Shown piece after piece: positions 12,221-19,290 of a stretch of 25,578 nt of DNA. The notes under the pieces were generated by a model. That model did no database searches. It saw only the letters and a program-made list of their open reading frames with translations, and was not told the DNA's origin. A program made the position numbers and the translations under genes. Source of the DNA: a virus; the IMG/VR virus record IMGVR_UViG_3300035204_001893, positions 1 through 25,578 of that record. The stretch is one strand, 5' to 3'. Positions within the stretch are counted from its first letter, which is position 1; every line of letters starts with the position of its first letter.

Positions 12221-12858
12221 TTCCTAAAATAATCCATCAAATATGGCTAGGCTCACGCAAAAGGCCAAGCGACCATATGAAAACTTGGCCTGACCTTCAC
12301 CCCAGTTGGCAATATGTATTTTGGGACGAGCAAACAATTAAAGCCTACTTTCCGGACGGATTAATAAATCAAGACCACTTTGATTACGCTACCGCACCTT
12401 GCGCTAAGGCTGACATTCTTAGGTACGAAATTCTACTTAAATTTGGCGGTATATACATAGATGCCGACACGATTTGCTTGAGACCGTTAGATGATCAGTT
12501 TTTGTCTCCAAAAGTTTGGGCGACCTTTGAGAACGAAAAAACAAGAGGGGATTTATTAGCAAATGGTTTTATTGGTGCAGAAAAAGGTGATAAATTTATT
12601 GAGTTAATGGTCCAAGACTTAAGTAAAAGATGTAATTTTAAGTATGCAACCGAGATTACGGAAGAGTATTTTTCTTGGCTTAATTACGGACCGGTATTCC
12701 TTACTGAATCCGTATTAAGATATAGGCCAAATATAATCACATTCCCTTCTCATTATTTTATACCTAATCATTATAGTGGTGTATCTTACGATGGTCCAGA
12801 TAAACCTTACGGTGATCATGACTACTCACATGAATCAAACACTACGCGCGTACCATGA
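12217..12858 (+). CDS. Glycosyltransferase with DXD motif (GT32/OCH1-like), 213 aa
   Basis: MIPKIIHQIWLGSRKRP at the N-terminus, HPSWQYVFWDE, then CAKADILRYEILLKFGGIYIDADTICLRP (about residues 67-95) are hallmark segments of the Gly_transf_sug/GT32 family; the DXD is Asp89-Ala-Asp91 in YIDADT and binds the metal-nucleotide sugar. The protein is slightly short but both motifs and the later NGFIGAEKGDKF region are complete. It transfers a hexose to an unknown acceptor. It overlaps the next glycosyltransferase by ATGA and has its own promoter. Confidence 0.9.
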   Translation: MIPKIIHQIWLGSRKRPSDHMKTWPDLHPSWQYVFWDEQTIKAYFPDGLINQDHFDYATAPCAKADILRYEILLKFGGIYIDADTICLRPLDDQFLSPKVWATFENEKTRGDLLANGFIGAEKGDKFIELMVQDLSKRCNFKYATEITEEYFSWLNYGPVFLTESVLRYRPNIITFPSHYFIPNHYSGVSYDGPDKPYGDHDYSHESNTTRVP

Positions 12859-13637
12859 ACGTTACGGTCTTATTTTTTAGTACAAATAGGCTGGAGTATC
12901 TTATCCCTACATTAAAATCATTTGAAGACAATATTGATTTTACTGATTGTAATGTTCATAAAATATTTATAGACGATTACCCCAAGGGTAGAGATGATTC
13001 TATATTTCAAAATATAAAAAAGGATTATAATATTGATGAATTGATATTACATAAGCAAAACCAAGGACAAAGTGTTACTTGGAAAGAGGCGTGGAGTATA
13101 ATACCCGAGGACACTAACTACATTTGGCATCAAGAAGACGACTTTATCTTTCCCCAAAAAATTATAATAAGAGATTTAATAAACTTAATCCAGCAGTGCC
13201 CGAAAACCCTTAGTCAAGTATGTCTCAAAAGGCAAGTTTGGTACAAAGGGGCGAGTGATTTTATAAAAAGAATAGAATCCGGAGAAGTTGGTGAAGAGTT
13301 AGAGTTCCCAGTGAATGGAGTTAATAAAAAAATAATTTTACATCAAGATTACTTTAATGCTAACCCTTGCCTGTACCCCGTTTGGGTGACTAAAGAGAAG
13401 TATTCATACAACCCCCAAGAATCAGTAATTGCTACAGACTTTAGAAACAAGTACGGTAATTCTGTTTTTTCTGCTATATATGGAGGAAGGAAAGACGACC
13501 ATCTGTGTCATCACATAGGCCACTACACTCAAGGTCAAAAAGTTAGCGAAAACGAACCGGGTTGGGATTGGCTCAAGGACTACGACCCAAGCAAAAAATA
13601 CCACTCGAGAGGGCACTTACTAGAATACGAAGAGTAA
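12855..13637 (+). CDS. Glycosyltransferase family 2-like, GT-A fold, 260 aa
   Basis: MNVTVLFFSTNRLEYLIPTL with later FIDDYPKGRD and HKQNQGQSVTWKEAWSII matches the first half of GT-A transferases, where N.G......N is usual. YIWHQEDDFIF (about residues 91-101) supplies the acidic metal site (EDD). The second half holds VWYKGASDF and the acceptor region. The end KKYHSRGHLLEYEE is polar. It starts inside the previous gene (ATGA). It probably acts on the same glycan as the GT32-like enzyme. Confidence 0.8.
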   Translation: MNVTVLFFSTNRLEYLIPTLKSFEDNIDFTDCNVHKIFIDDYPKGRDDSIFQNIKKDYNIDELILHKQNQGQSVTWKEAWSIIPEDTNYIWHQEDDFIFPQKIIIRDLINLIQQCPKTLSQVCLKRQVWYKGASDFIKRIESGEVGEELEFPVNGVNKKIILHQDYFNANPCLYPVWVTKEKYSYNPQESVIATDFRNKYGNSVFSAIYGGRKDDHLCHHIGHYTQGQKVSENEPGWDWLKDYDPSKKYHSRGHLLEYEE

Positions 13638-13647
13638 AGGAATTTAC

Positions 13648-13676
13648 TTGACTCGAAAGTAAAAATAAGTCATTAT
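13648..13676 (+). promoter_or_regulatory. Promoter of the dNMP kinase unit
   Basis: TTGACT (13648-13653), N4, AGTAAAA, 17-nt spacer in total, -10 CATTAT (13671-13676), predicted +1 about 13683. Unlike its siblings it leaves a 21-nt leader, which starts with the hairpin at 13682-13697. Confidence 0.6.
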
Positions 13677-13681
13677 CAATA

Positions 13682-13697
13682 ATACCTTCCGAGGTAT
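13682..13697 (+). promoter_or_regulatory. 5'-terminal UNCG hairpin covering the ribosome binding site
   Basis: ATACCT (13682-13687), tetraloop TCCG, AGGTAT (13692-13697): a perfect 6-bp stem with a UNCG-type loop. The GAGG Shine-Dalgarno (13691-13694), 9 nt before ATG, is within the loop and 3' arm. It would both protect the mRNA 5' end and mask the ribosome binding site. Confidence 0.6.
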
Positions 13698-13703
13698 CTC
13701 ACC

Positions 13704-14303
13704 ATGAATGAATACAAAATTATAGGGCTTTCTGGCTGCGCAACAGTTGGTAAGGACTTCTTTTATTCAATACTGGAAAGCATGCACCCCTCGAGAAGAT
13801 TTTCCTTAGGCGACATCCTCAAGAACGAAATGAGACAGAAGCTCCAAGAAGAGACGGGTATAGATATTTTTAACTGCTCAGCAGAACAGAAAGAAAAAGT
13901 ACGCCCCAAACTTATCGAATACGGAGGAAGAAAAAGAAGAGAAACAAAAGGCAGATATTTTACTGGTATTTTAACAAGCTATATAATTAATACTTTCACA
14001 ATGGGTCAAATACCCGTCATAACAGACATACGATACGCTCAATACGATAAAGACGAATTAAGCTGGCTTAAAAAGGAGTTAGGTGGAGTATTAGTTCACA
14101 TAGAAAAGCACTCTATCGTAGGCGGTGAAAAAAAATACGTCGAGCCACCAAACGAAGATGAAAAAATAAATACCCCAATATTAAAGAAAAATGCAGATTA
14201 TATCATAGATTGGCCAGAAGCAAAGGGTGATTTTTACAAAAAACAAGAAGTTCTTAAGCCTCATGTCGAAAAATTCATTGACTGGTACTCTAAACTCGAG
14301 TAG
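13704..14303 (+). CDS. Deoxynucleoside monophosphate kinase (T4 gp1-like), 199 aa
   Basis: The P-loop region IIGLSGCATVGKDFFYSIL (residues about 6-24, Lys17) has the SGxxxxGKD form typical of T4 gp1-type dNMP kinases. SLGDILKNEMRQKL, then GRYFTGILTSY, PVITDIRYAQYDKDE and the lid-like KKYVEPPNEDEKIN follow the family order. It phosphorylates dNMPs (in T4: dGMP, dTMP, hm-dCMP) to dNDPs. It complements dCMP deaminase and RNR in the window. Translation may be controlled by the hairpin at its 5' end. Sigma-factor gene follows 17 bp later. Confidence 0.85.
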   Translation: MNEYKIIGLSGCATVGKDFFYSILESMHPSRRFSLGDILKNEMRQKLQEETGIDIFNCSAEQKEKVRPKLIEYGGRKRRETKGRYFTGILTSYIINTFTMGQIPVITDIRYAQYDKDELSWLKKELGGVLVHIEKHSIVGGEKKYVEPPNEDEKINTPILKKNADYIIDWPEAKGDFYKKQEVLKPHVEKFIDWYSKLE

Positions 14304-14319
14304 TCTTATAGAGACTACT
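14299..14319 (+). promoter_or_regulatory. Hairpin directly before the sigma-factor start codon
   Basis: AGTAGTC (14299-14305) and GACTACT (14313-14319) form a perfect 7-bp stem with a 7-nt loop, containing the kinase TAG stop and ending one base before the sigma ATG. No Shine-Dalgarno is present, and no U-run follows, so it is not a terminator. Ribosomes terminating at the kinase stop would melt it, suggesting translational coupling (inference). Confidence 0.55.
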
Positions 14320-14320
14320 A

Positions 14321-14893
14321 ATGAGTATAACAGACAATGAGCTAATTACAAGAGTAAAAGAAGACCTTTGTAGTGAGAGTTTTGAGGAGCTATTATCTAG
14401 GCATTCCAATTTATATTATAAAGTTTGCCAAAAATACTTACCGACGCTCAAACAATTAGGAGTCCCATCGGAAGATGTTTTTAACGATGTTCAATTTGTT
14501 TTTTTTAAAAGTTTAAATAGTTTTAATCCAAATAAAAATACAAAGTTTTCAACATGGTTAGGCAATTACGCAAGATACAACTGCCTAAACTACATCAATG
14601 AATATAAGAAGCATAACTTTTACGAAGAGTCTGACTTAGAAGCTAATCTCGACTATGAGATTACTTCCCCACCAGACCACGAAAGTGACGCAACCATTAA
14701 TCATATCTACTCTATATTAAAAAATTTAAAAGACAAAAGAATAGTCAAGGTTTACTCTTTAAGATATGAAAAAAACGGTGACAAAAAAGCAACTTGGTCA
14801 GAGATAGCAAAAAAAATGGATATAAGCACACAAACAGCAATCAACCTACATACCCGCGGAAGAAATTTTTTAAAAAACAAACTTAAAGCTTGA
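14321..14893 (+). CDS. RNA polymerase sigma factor, sigma-70 family, phage type, 190 aa
   Basis: Region 2 is at about residues 23-100 (FEELLSRHSNLYYKVCQKYL, VFNDVQFVFFKSLNSFNPNKNTKFSTWLGNYAR, then CLNYINEYKK), with the F..W....AR promoter-melting signature. Region 4 is at about 130-188 (RIVKVYSLRYEKNGDKKATW, then SEIAKKMDISTQTAINLHTR), a helix-turn-helix for -35 recognition. Regions 1 and 3 are absent, as in ECF or T4 gp55-like sigma factors. It probably redirects host RNA polymerase to phage promoters, perhaps the TTGACT class described here (inference). It shares the kinase transcript; its start is masked by a hairpin. Confidence 0.85.
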   Translation: MSITDNELITRVKEDLCSESFEELLSRHSNLYYKVCQKYLPTLKQLGVPSEDVFNDVQFVFFKSLNSFNPNKNTKFSTWLGNYARYNCLNYINEYKKHNFYEESDLEANLDYEITSPPDHESDATINHIYSILKNLKDKRIVKVYSLRYEKNGDKKATWSEIAKKMDISTQTAINLHTRGRNFLKNKLKA

Positions 14894-14918
14894 CAGCTTT
14901 GCAAATTCAAACTATGAT
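14890..14918 (+). promoter_or_regulatory. Promoter of the DUF736-like gene
   Basis: -35 TTGACA (14890-14895), GCTT, TGCAAAT, 17-nt spacer in total, -10 TATGAT (14913-14918), predicted +1 about 14925, ATG 14927. The dyad ATGAT-N5-ATCAT (14914-14928) spans -10 and ATG. This is the closest to consensus sigma-70 in the window. It overlaps the end of the sigma gene. Confidence 0.75.
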
Positions 14919-14926
14919 TCGATATC

Positions 14927-15205
14927 ATGACAGAAACAAATAACAACAATAATAATGATTGGCAAGAGCGCGAATGCGGTGCTCTTTGGAAACAGAAGGG
15001 TAAAAATCAAAATTTCCTTTCTGGTCATGTAGAAGTAGACAATGGCCTTGGCGAAAAACAAAAGGTCAAGCTAGTTGTCTTTTCTAACAAACATAAGAAT
15101 GCAGATAACCATCCCGACTTTAGGGTTTATCTGTCTAAGGAACGTGAGGCGGCAAGCACTACGGTCACCGAAACTACTGACTCAAACAGTGACGATTTGA
15201 TCTAA
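14927..15205 (+). CDS. Small DUF736-like protein, 92 aa
   Basis: After an Asn run (residues 5-10), the segment ERECGALWKQKGKNQNFLSG, then VKLVVFSNKHKN and HPDFRVYLSKE resembles the small beta-barrel DUF736 proteins (GALW....K..LSG...V...N....HP.YRV). The Ser/Thr/Asp-rich tail (about 71-92) is probably disordered. The role of DUF736 is not known. The strong promoter and predicted leaderless mRNA suggest high expression. It ends exactly where the next ATG begins (TAA-ATG). Confidence 0.65.
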   Translation: MTETNNNNNNDWQERECGALWKQKGKNQNFLSGHVEVDNGLGEKQKVKLVVFSNKHKNADNHPDFRVYLSKEREAASTTVTETTDSNSDDLI

Positions 15206-16309
15206 ATGCAATACGCACTAAACGTTCCAATTAACCAAGTTTCCTTTGGGCAGGTATCAACATGCCTGCTCAAGGAAATTTTTTATAAATCTTTATTCGA
15301 CCCAGACAGCGATGAGTCTTCAATATTCCCCGTTGGCGGAGTCAATTTGCAAAACCTAGCCACAGAAGATCAAGATTTTTACAACTGGCTCCAAGATAAA
15401 ATTTCCAAGAACGTAATTAATCATACAAGAAAAAACCCCGCCATAAAACTCTGGCACCTTAACGGAGGGTTTGAGTCAGTAAGCGAACGTCAAGTCTTAT
15501 TTACGTTCTACGAACTAGACAGCCCTACAACTGTCGAGAAAAAGATAGCGAAGGACGTCCGATTAGTGGTATCTTCTAAATACACGCAAGAAGTATTTAA
15601 AGAGCACGGTATTGAAACGGGATACGCTCCCTTAGGTTTTGACAAAAACACTTTCCAGAAAACCGACAAGGAATACCACCCCGAAGATAGAATTGTATTC
15701 AACGTAGTAGGTAAGCTGGAGCGCCGCAAAAATCACGATAAGATAATTAGAGCGTGGTTGAAAAAATACGGAAATAATAAAAAATACTTCCTTCAGTGCG
15801 CTGTTCATAACCCGTTTATGAACGACGAACAAAATAAACGAGCACAAGAATCCTTAATTGAAGGGAAGAGTTATTTTAACTTAGCGTTCTTACAATACAT
15901 GCAAAGTAACGCGGCTTATAATGATTACCTAAACTCTGCCGATATTGTAATCGGTATGTCAGGAGGAGAGGGCTGGGGTCTACCCGAGTTTCAATCAGTT
16001 GGCCTAGGAAAACACGCAGTAATCCTAAACGCCCACGCCTATAAAGAATGGGCTACTCCAGAGAACTCTGTTCTGGTAGAGCCCTCAGGTAAGACAGAAG
16101 CTTACGATGGCTTCTTCTTTAGGCAGGGAATGCCATTCAACCAAGGTAACATCTTCTCCTTCGAAGAGGAAGCCTTTATTGATGGCTGCGAGCAAGCGAT
16201 TAAGAGAGTGGAATCTAACAGAGACAACTCAGAAGGCTTAAAAATTCAAGAGGATTTCACTTACGAAAAGACATTGGAAATGTTATTAAAAGAAATTAAT
16301 AATATTTAG
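15206..16309 (+). CDS. Glycosyltransferase, GT4-like (GT-B fold), 367 aa
   Basis: The C-terminal domain has VFNVVGKLERRKNHDKIIRA (about residues 162-181) and the catalytic ADIVIGMSGGEGWGLPEFQSV region (about 248-268), typical for group 1/GT4 transferases, where E-G-W-G-L-P-x-x-E binds the nucleotide sugar. The N-terminal domain contains LWHLNGGFESVSERQVLFTFYELD and a surface-acceptor half. No signal peptide. It starts immediately after the DUF736-like stop and is followed one base later by the FmdB-like gene, so the three form one operon. Confidence 0.88.
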   Translation: MQYALNVPINQVSFGQVSTCLLKEIFYKSLFDPDSDESSIFPVGGVNLQNLATEDQDFYNWLQDKISKNVINHTRKNPAIKLWHLNGGFESVSERQVLFTFYELDSPTTVEKKIAKDVRLVVSSKYTQEVFKEHGIETGYAPLGFDKNTFQKTDKEYHPEDRIVFNVVGKLERRKNHDKIIRAWLKKYGNNKKYFLQCAVHNPFMNDEQNKRAQESLIEGKSYFNLAFLQYMQSNAAYNDYLNSADIVIGMSGGEGWGLPEFQSVGLGKHAVILNAHAYKEWATPENSVLVEPSGKTEAYDGFFFRQGMPFNQGNIFSFEEEAFIDGCEQAIKRVESNRDNSEGLKIQEDFTYEKTLEMLLKEINNI

Positions 16310-16310
16310 T

Positions 16311-16703
16311 ATGCCTATATACCTATATCAAAACCCCAAAACTCAAGAAGTAATAGAAGTCATCCAAAAAATGAAGGACGATCATGTTTACTTTGACGAG
16401 AGTGGTCTTGAATGGAAGAGGATTTGGGTCAATCCTCAAATGAGAGTTGGAAGTTATTTGGACCCATATTCATTTAAGGACTTTGATATGACCAGCGCCA
16501 ATAAAAATTACACCGTAGGTGAAGTCTGGGAGCGCGCAGCGGAGATGAGTGGCAAACGAGCGGAGATTGAAGGAGGCGTAGATCCAATTAAAGAAAAGTG
16601 GAAGAAAGACTACTCAAAGAAACGCAAAGGCACCAAGTACACTCCAGACGGTAAGGGGCTTATGGGTGGGGGTGAAGCTCCATCTATTGAAATGGGTGAA
16701 TAG
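16311..16703 (+). CDS. FmdB-like phage protein lacking the zinc cysteines, 130 aa
   Basis: The start MPIYLYQNPKTQEVIEVIQ with FDESGLEWKRIWVNPQM resembles the FmdB zinc-ribbon domain (MPIYEY.C..C...E..Q), but all four cysteines are missing, so it cannot be a zinc ribbon. Similar Cys-less versions occur in marine T4-like phages (from memory). The middle (TVGEVWERAAEMSGKRAEIE) is helical; the C-terminus is basic then Gly-rich (KKRKGTKYTPDGKGLMGGG). Function unknown. It ends the operon 109 bp before nrdA. Confidence 0.65.
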   Translation: MPIYLYQNPKTQEVIEVIQKMKDDHVYFDESGLEWKRIWVNPQMRVGSYLDPYSFKDFDMTSANKNYTVGEVWERAAEMSGKRAEIEGGVDPIKEKWKKDYSKKRKGTKYTPDGKGLMGGGEAPSIEMGE

Positions 16704-16776
16704 TTACACAGGATCTCCCCTTGGCTAATTTTTTTTTCGTTCTTGGCGGTTTTTTCTTTCCTTCTTCACAAAAATC

Positions 16777-16793
16777 CTGTAATATTATTACAG
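16777..16793 (+). promoter_or_regulatory. Perfect dyad upstream of nrdA
   Basis: CTGTAATA (16777-16784), centre T, TATTACAG (16786-16793): an 8+1+8 inverted repeat ending 19 nt before the nrdA ATG. It is AT-rich in the middle and may overlap the -10 (TATTAT 16784-16789). It does not fit the NrdR-box consensus I know. The rest of the 109-bp gap is T-rich without a clear terminator. An AAGG at 16801-16804 is the likely Shine-Dalgarno. Confidence 0.5.
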
Positions 16794-16812
16794 TTCTATT
16801 AAGGCAGTAAAG

Positions 16813-19290
16813 ATGAATTCAAAAAATTTCCACGTTAAAAAAAGAAACAACCGTCTCCAAAAACTAGACATCAATAAAGTTAACTTATGTGCTCAAAGGG
16901 CATGCGACGACCTGACAGATGTTTCCGCAAGTGAAGTCGTTATTGATGCTAACGTGCAGCTTTACGACAAAATTCCCACTAAAGAAATCGATCAAGCTTT
17001 AATCATGTCCGCAAGGGCAAAAATCGAAAAGGAACCCAACTACTCTTACGTAGCCGCCCGACTTCTCTTAGGTAATATCCACAAGGAAGTTTTTGGATGC
17101 TCCGTAGACAAGGATGCCTTTGATCACCAGTATAGACTGTCCTTTATAAGAAACATAAAACTTTTAGTCAAAGACAATAGATTAAATAATAAACTTTTAG
17201 ATTTTGATTTAAAAAAACTATCAGAAGCTCTTAAATTAGATAGGGATTTTAAATTTAAATATTTAGGGCTGCAAATCCTATACGATAGATACCTTCTGCA
17301 TATAGACAGTCGTCGCCTAGAATCTCCTCAATCACTCTGGATGAGAGTAGCCATGGGACTAGCCTTAAACGAGAAAGATAAAGAAAAAAAAGCAATAGAA
17401 TACTATGAAGCGCTATCAACATTTCGTTTATGCTGCTCTACACCCACTCTTTTTAATAGTGGGGCTGTTCGTAGTCAGCTTAGTTCTTGCTATCTCAATA
17501 CTTTCGATGATAGCATTGATGGTATATTCGAGGGTGCTTGGCAAGAAGCCCGCAAATCTAAATTTGCTGGGGGTTTAGGGTTTGATGTATCAAACTTCAG
17601 ATCTTTAGGTTCACACATCAAAGGTACGAACGGAACGTCTAGTGGCCTAGTTCCATGGCTGAAAATATTTAATGACCTTCTCGTAGCTGTTAATCAAGGC
17701 GGCAAGAGACCCGGTGCTGGCTGTGCCTACCTTGAGCCTTGGCATCTAGATATCGAAAGTTTCCTTGAACTTAAAAAGAACACCGGAGATGAACGACGCC
17801 GCTGTCATGACCTAAATACGGCTAACTGGTTACCAGACCTATTCTTTCGCAAGGTAGAATCTGACGCAGATTGGTATCTATTCTCTCCCTCTGAGGTAAA
17901 TCTTCATAACGTATGGGGTCCAGAGTTTGATAAGAAATACAAAAGCTATTGTAAAAAAGCAGACAAGGGAGACATTAAAAATTTTAAAGTAATAAAAGCT
18001 AAAGACCTTTGGAAAAAGATGCTTAGAGCCTTATTTGAAACAGGCCACCCTTGGATTACCTTTAAAGATAACGCTAACTTTCGTTATTCTAACCAACACG
18101 AAGGGATAATCAATAGTTCTAATTTGTGCACGGAAATTTTCCTACACACTAAGCCGTCTAAATACAAACACGGAGAAAAAGTAGAGGTAGGTGAAACCGC
18201 TGTATGTAACCTTAGTTCAGTAAACTTAAAAGAACATCTAAAAACAAACGGCAAATTAGATTTCAAACTTTTGGGAAAAACCATAGCTACTCAAATGAGG
18301 ATGCTAGACAATGTAATTGATTTGAATTTCTACCCAACAAAAGAAGCACACAACGCGAACATGCGTCATCGCCCAGTTGGCGCCGGAACGATGGGGTGGT
18401 CAGATATATTTCATTCTTACAAAATAAACTTCTCATCAGAGGACGCTGTAAAATTCTCCGACGAGCTTTATGAATTCATTTCCTATCAATGTATTTTAAA
18501 TTCAAGTAAGTTAGCCAAAGAGCGCGGCACGTACTCATCTTACGAAGGTTCCCTATGGAGCAGGGACGTATTCCCGATAGACACTTACAAAGATTTAATG
18601 TCGTACATGAATCAAAAGCCAATTATCCATCGCGGTCATAAGTTCTGTCCAGAACTAGACTGGAAAGACGTTCGGTCTCACGTCAAAGAACACGGTATGA
18701 GAAATAGTAACACGATGGCTATCGCACCCACAGCAACAATATCTTACATCCAAGGGTGTGCTCCTTCCGTGGAGCCAGATTTTTCAACACTTTTTGTTTA
18801 TGAGAATAAGTCTGGAAACTTAATGATTGCCAATGAATGGTTTGTTAAAGAATGTAAAGATCTTGAAGTCTGGGATACGAATTTAATAGAAATGCTAAAA
18901 GCCGTAAACGGAGACGTAAATAGATTAAACGGAGAACTCCCACAAGAATTAAAAGATAGATACAGGACAGCCTTCGATCACGACCAATTTATCCTAGTAG
19001 ACTGCGCTGCTGCTAAGCAAAAATGGATAGATATGGGCCAAAGTTTAAATTTATTTAATAATTCCACCTCATTAAAGTTCTTGAATGATTTGTACATGCA
19101 TGCTAGAATAAGAGGACTTAAAAGCACATACTATTTAAGAAACAAAAGCGCCAGTGAAATTGAAAAGTCAACGTCGACAGCTAAAGAAGATAGTGACACT
19201 ACTAATAGTGATACAAGTAACGGTGATGGTGATCTTTCTGGCGTTAAAGCTTGTTCAATAATAGACCCAGATTGTGAAAGTTGTCAATAA
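16813..19290 (+). CDS. nrdA: Ribonucleoside-diphosphate reductase, class I alpha subunit, 825 aa
   Basis: An N-terminal ATP-cone covers residues about 4-95. The catalytic barrel shows Cys226 (SQLSSCYLNT), Asn437/Cys439/Glu441 (SSNLCTEIF), Cys465 (ETAVCNLSSVNL), and GTMGWSDIF and TATISYIQGCAPSVEP. The C-terminal redox pair CESCQ gives Cys821/Cys824. All key residues for thiyl-radical chemistry are intact and no intron or intein interrupts the gene. It reduces NDPs to dNDPs with NrdB as radical source. The ATP cone suggests dATP feedback. The C-terminal linker (about 770-810) is Ser/Thr/Asp-rich. Its stop overlaps the nrdB ATG (TAATG). Confidence 0.96.
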   Translation: MNSKNFHVKKRNNRLQKLDINKVNLCAQRACDDLTDVSASEVVIDANVQLYDKIPTKEIDQALIMSARAKIEKEPNYSYVAARLLLGNIHKEVFGCSVDKDAFDHQYRLSFIRNIKLLVKDNRLNNKLLDFDLKKLSEALKLDRDFKFKYLGLQILYDRYLLHIDSRRLESPQSLWMRVAMGLALNEKDKEKKAIEYYEALSTFRLCCSTPTLFNSGAVRSQLSSCYLNTFDDSIDGIFEGAWQEARKSKFAGGLGFDVSNFRSLGSHIKGTNGTSSGLVPWLKIFNDLLVAVNQGGKRPGAGCAYLEPWHLDIESFLELKKNTGDERRRCHDLNTANWLPDLFFRKVESDADWYLFSPSEVNLHNVWGPEFDKKYKSYCKKADKGDIKNFKVIKAKDLWKKMLRALFETGHPWITFKDNANFRYSNQHEGIINSSNLCTEIFLHTKPSKYKHGEKVEVGETAVCNLSSVNLKEHLKTNGKLDFKLLGKTIATQMRMLDNVIDLNFYPTKEAHNANMRHRPVGAGTMGWSDIFHSYKINFSSEDAVKFSDELYEFISYQCILNSSKLAKERGTYSSYEGSLWSRDVFPIDTYKDLMSYMNQKPIIHRGHKFCPELDWKDVRSHVKEHGMRNSNTMAIAPTATISYIQGCAPSVEPDFSTLFVYENKSGNLMIANEWFVKECKDLEVWDTNLIEMLKAVNGDVNRLNGELPQELKDRYRTAFDHDQFILVDCAAAKQKWIDMGQSLNLFNNSTSLKFLNDLYMHARIRGLKSTYYLRNKSASEIEKSTSTAKEDSDTTNSDTSNGDGDLSGVKACSIIDPDCESCQ

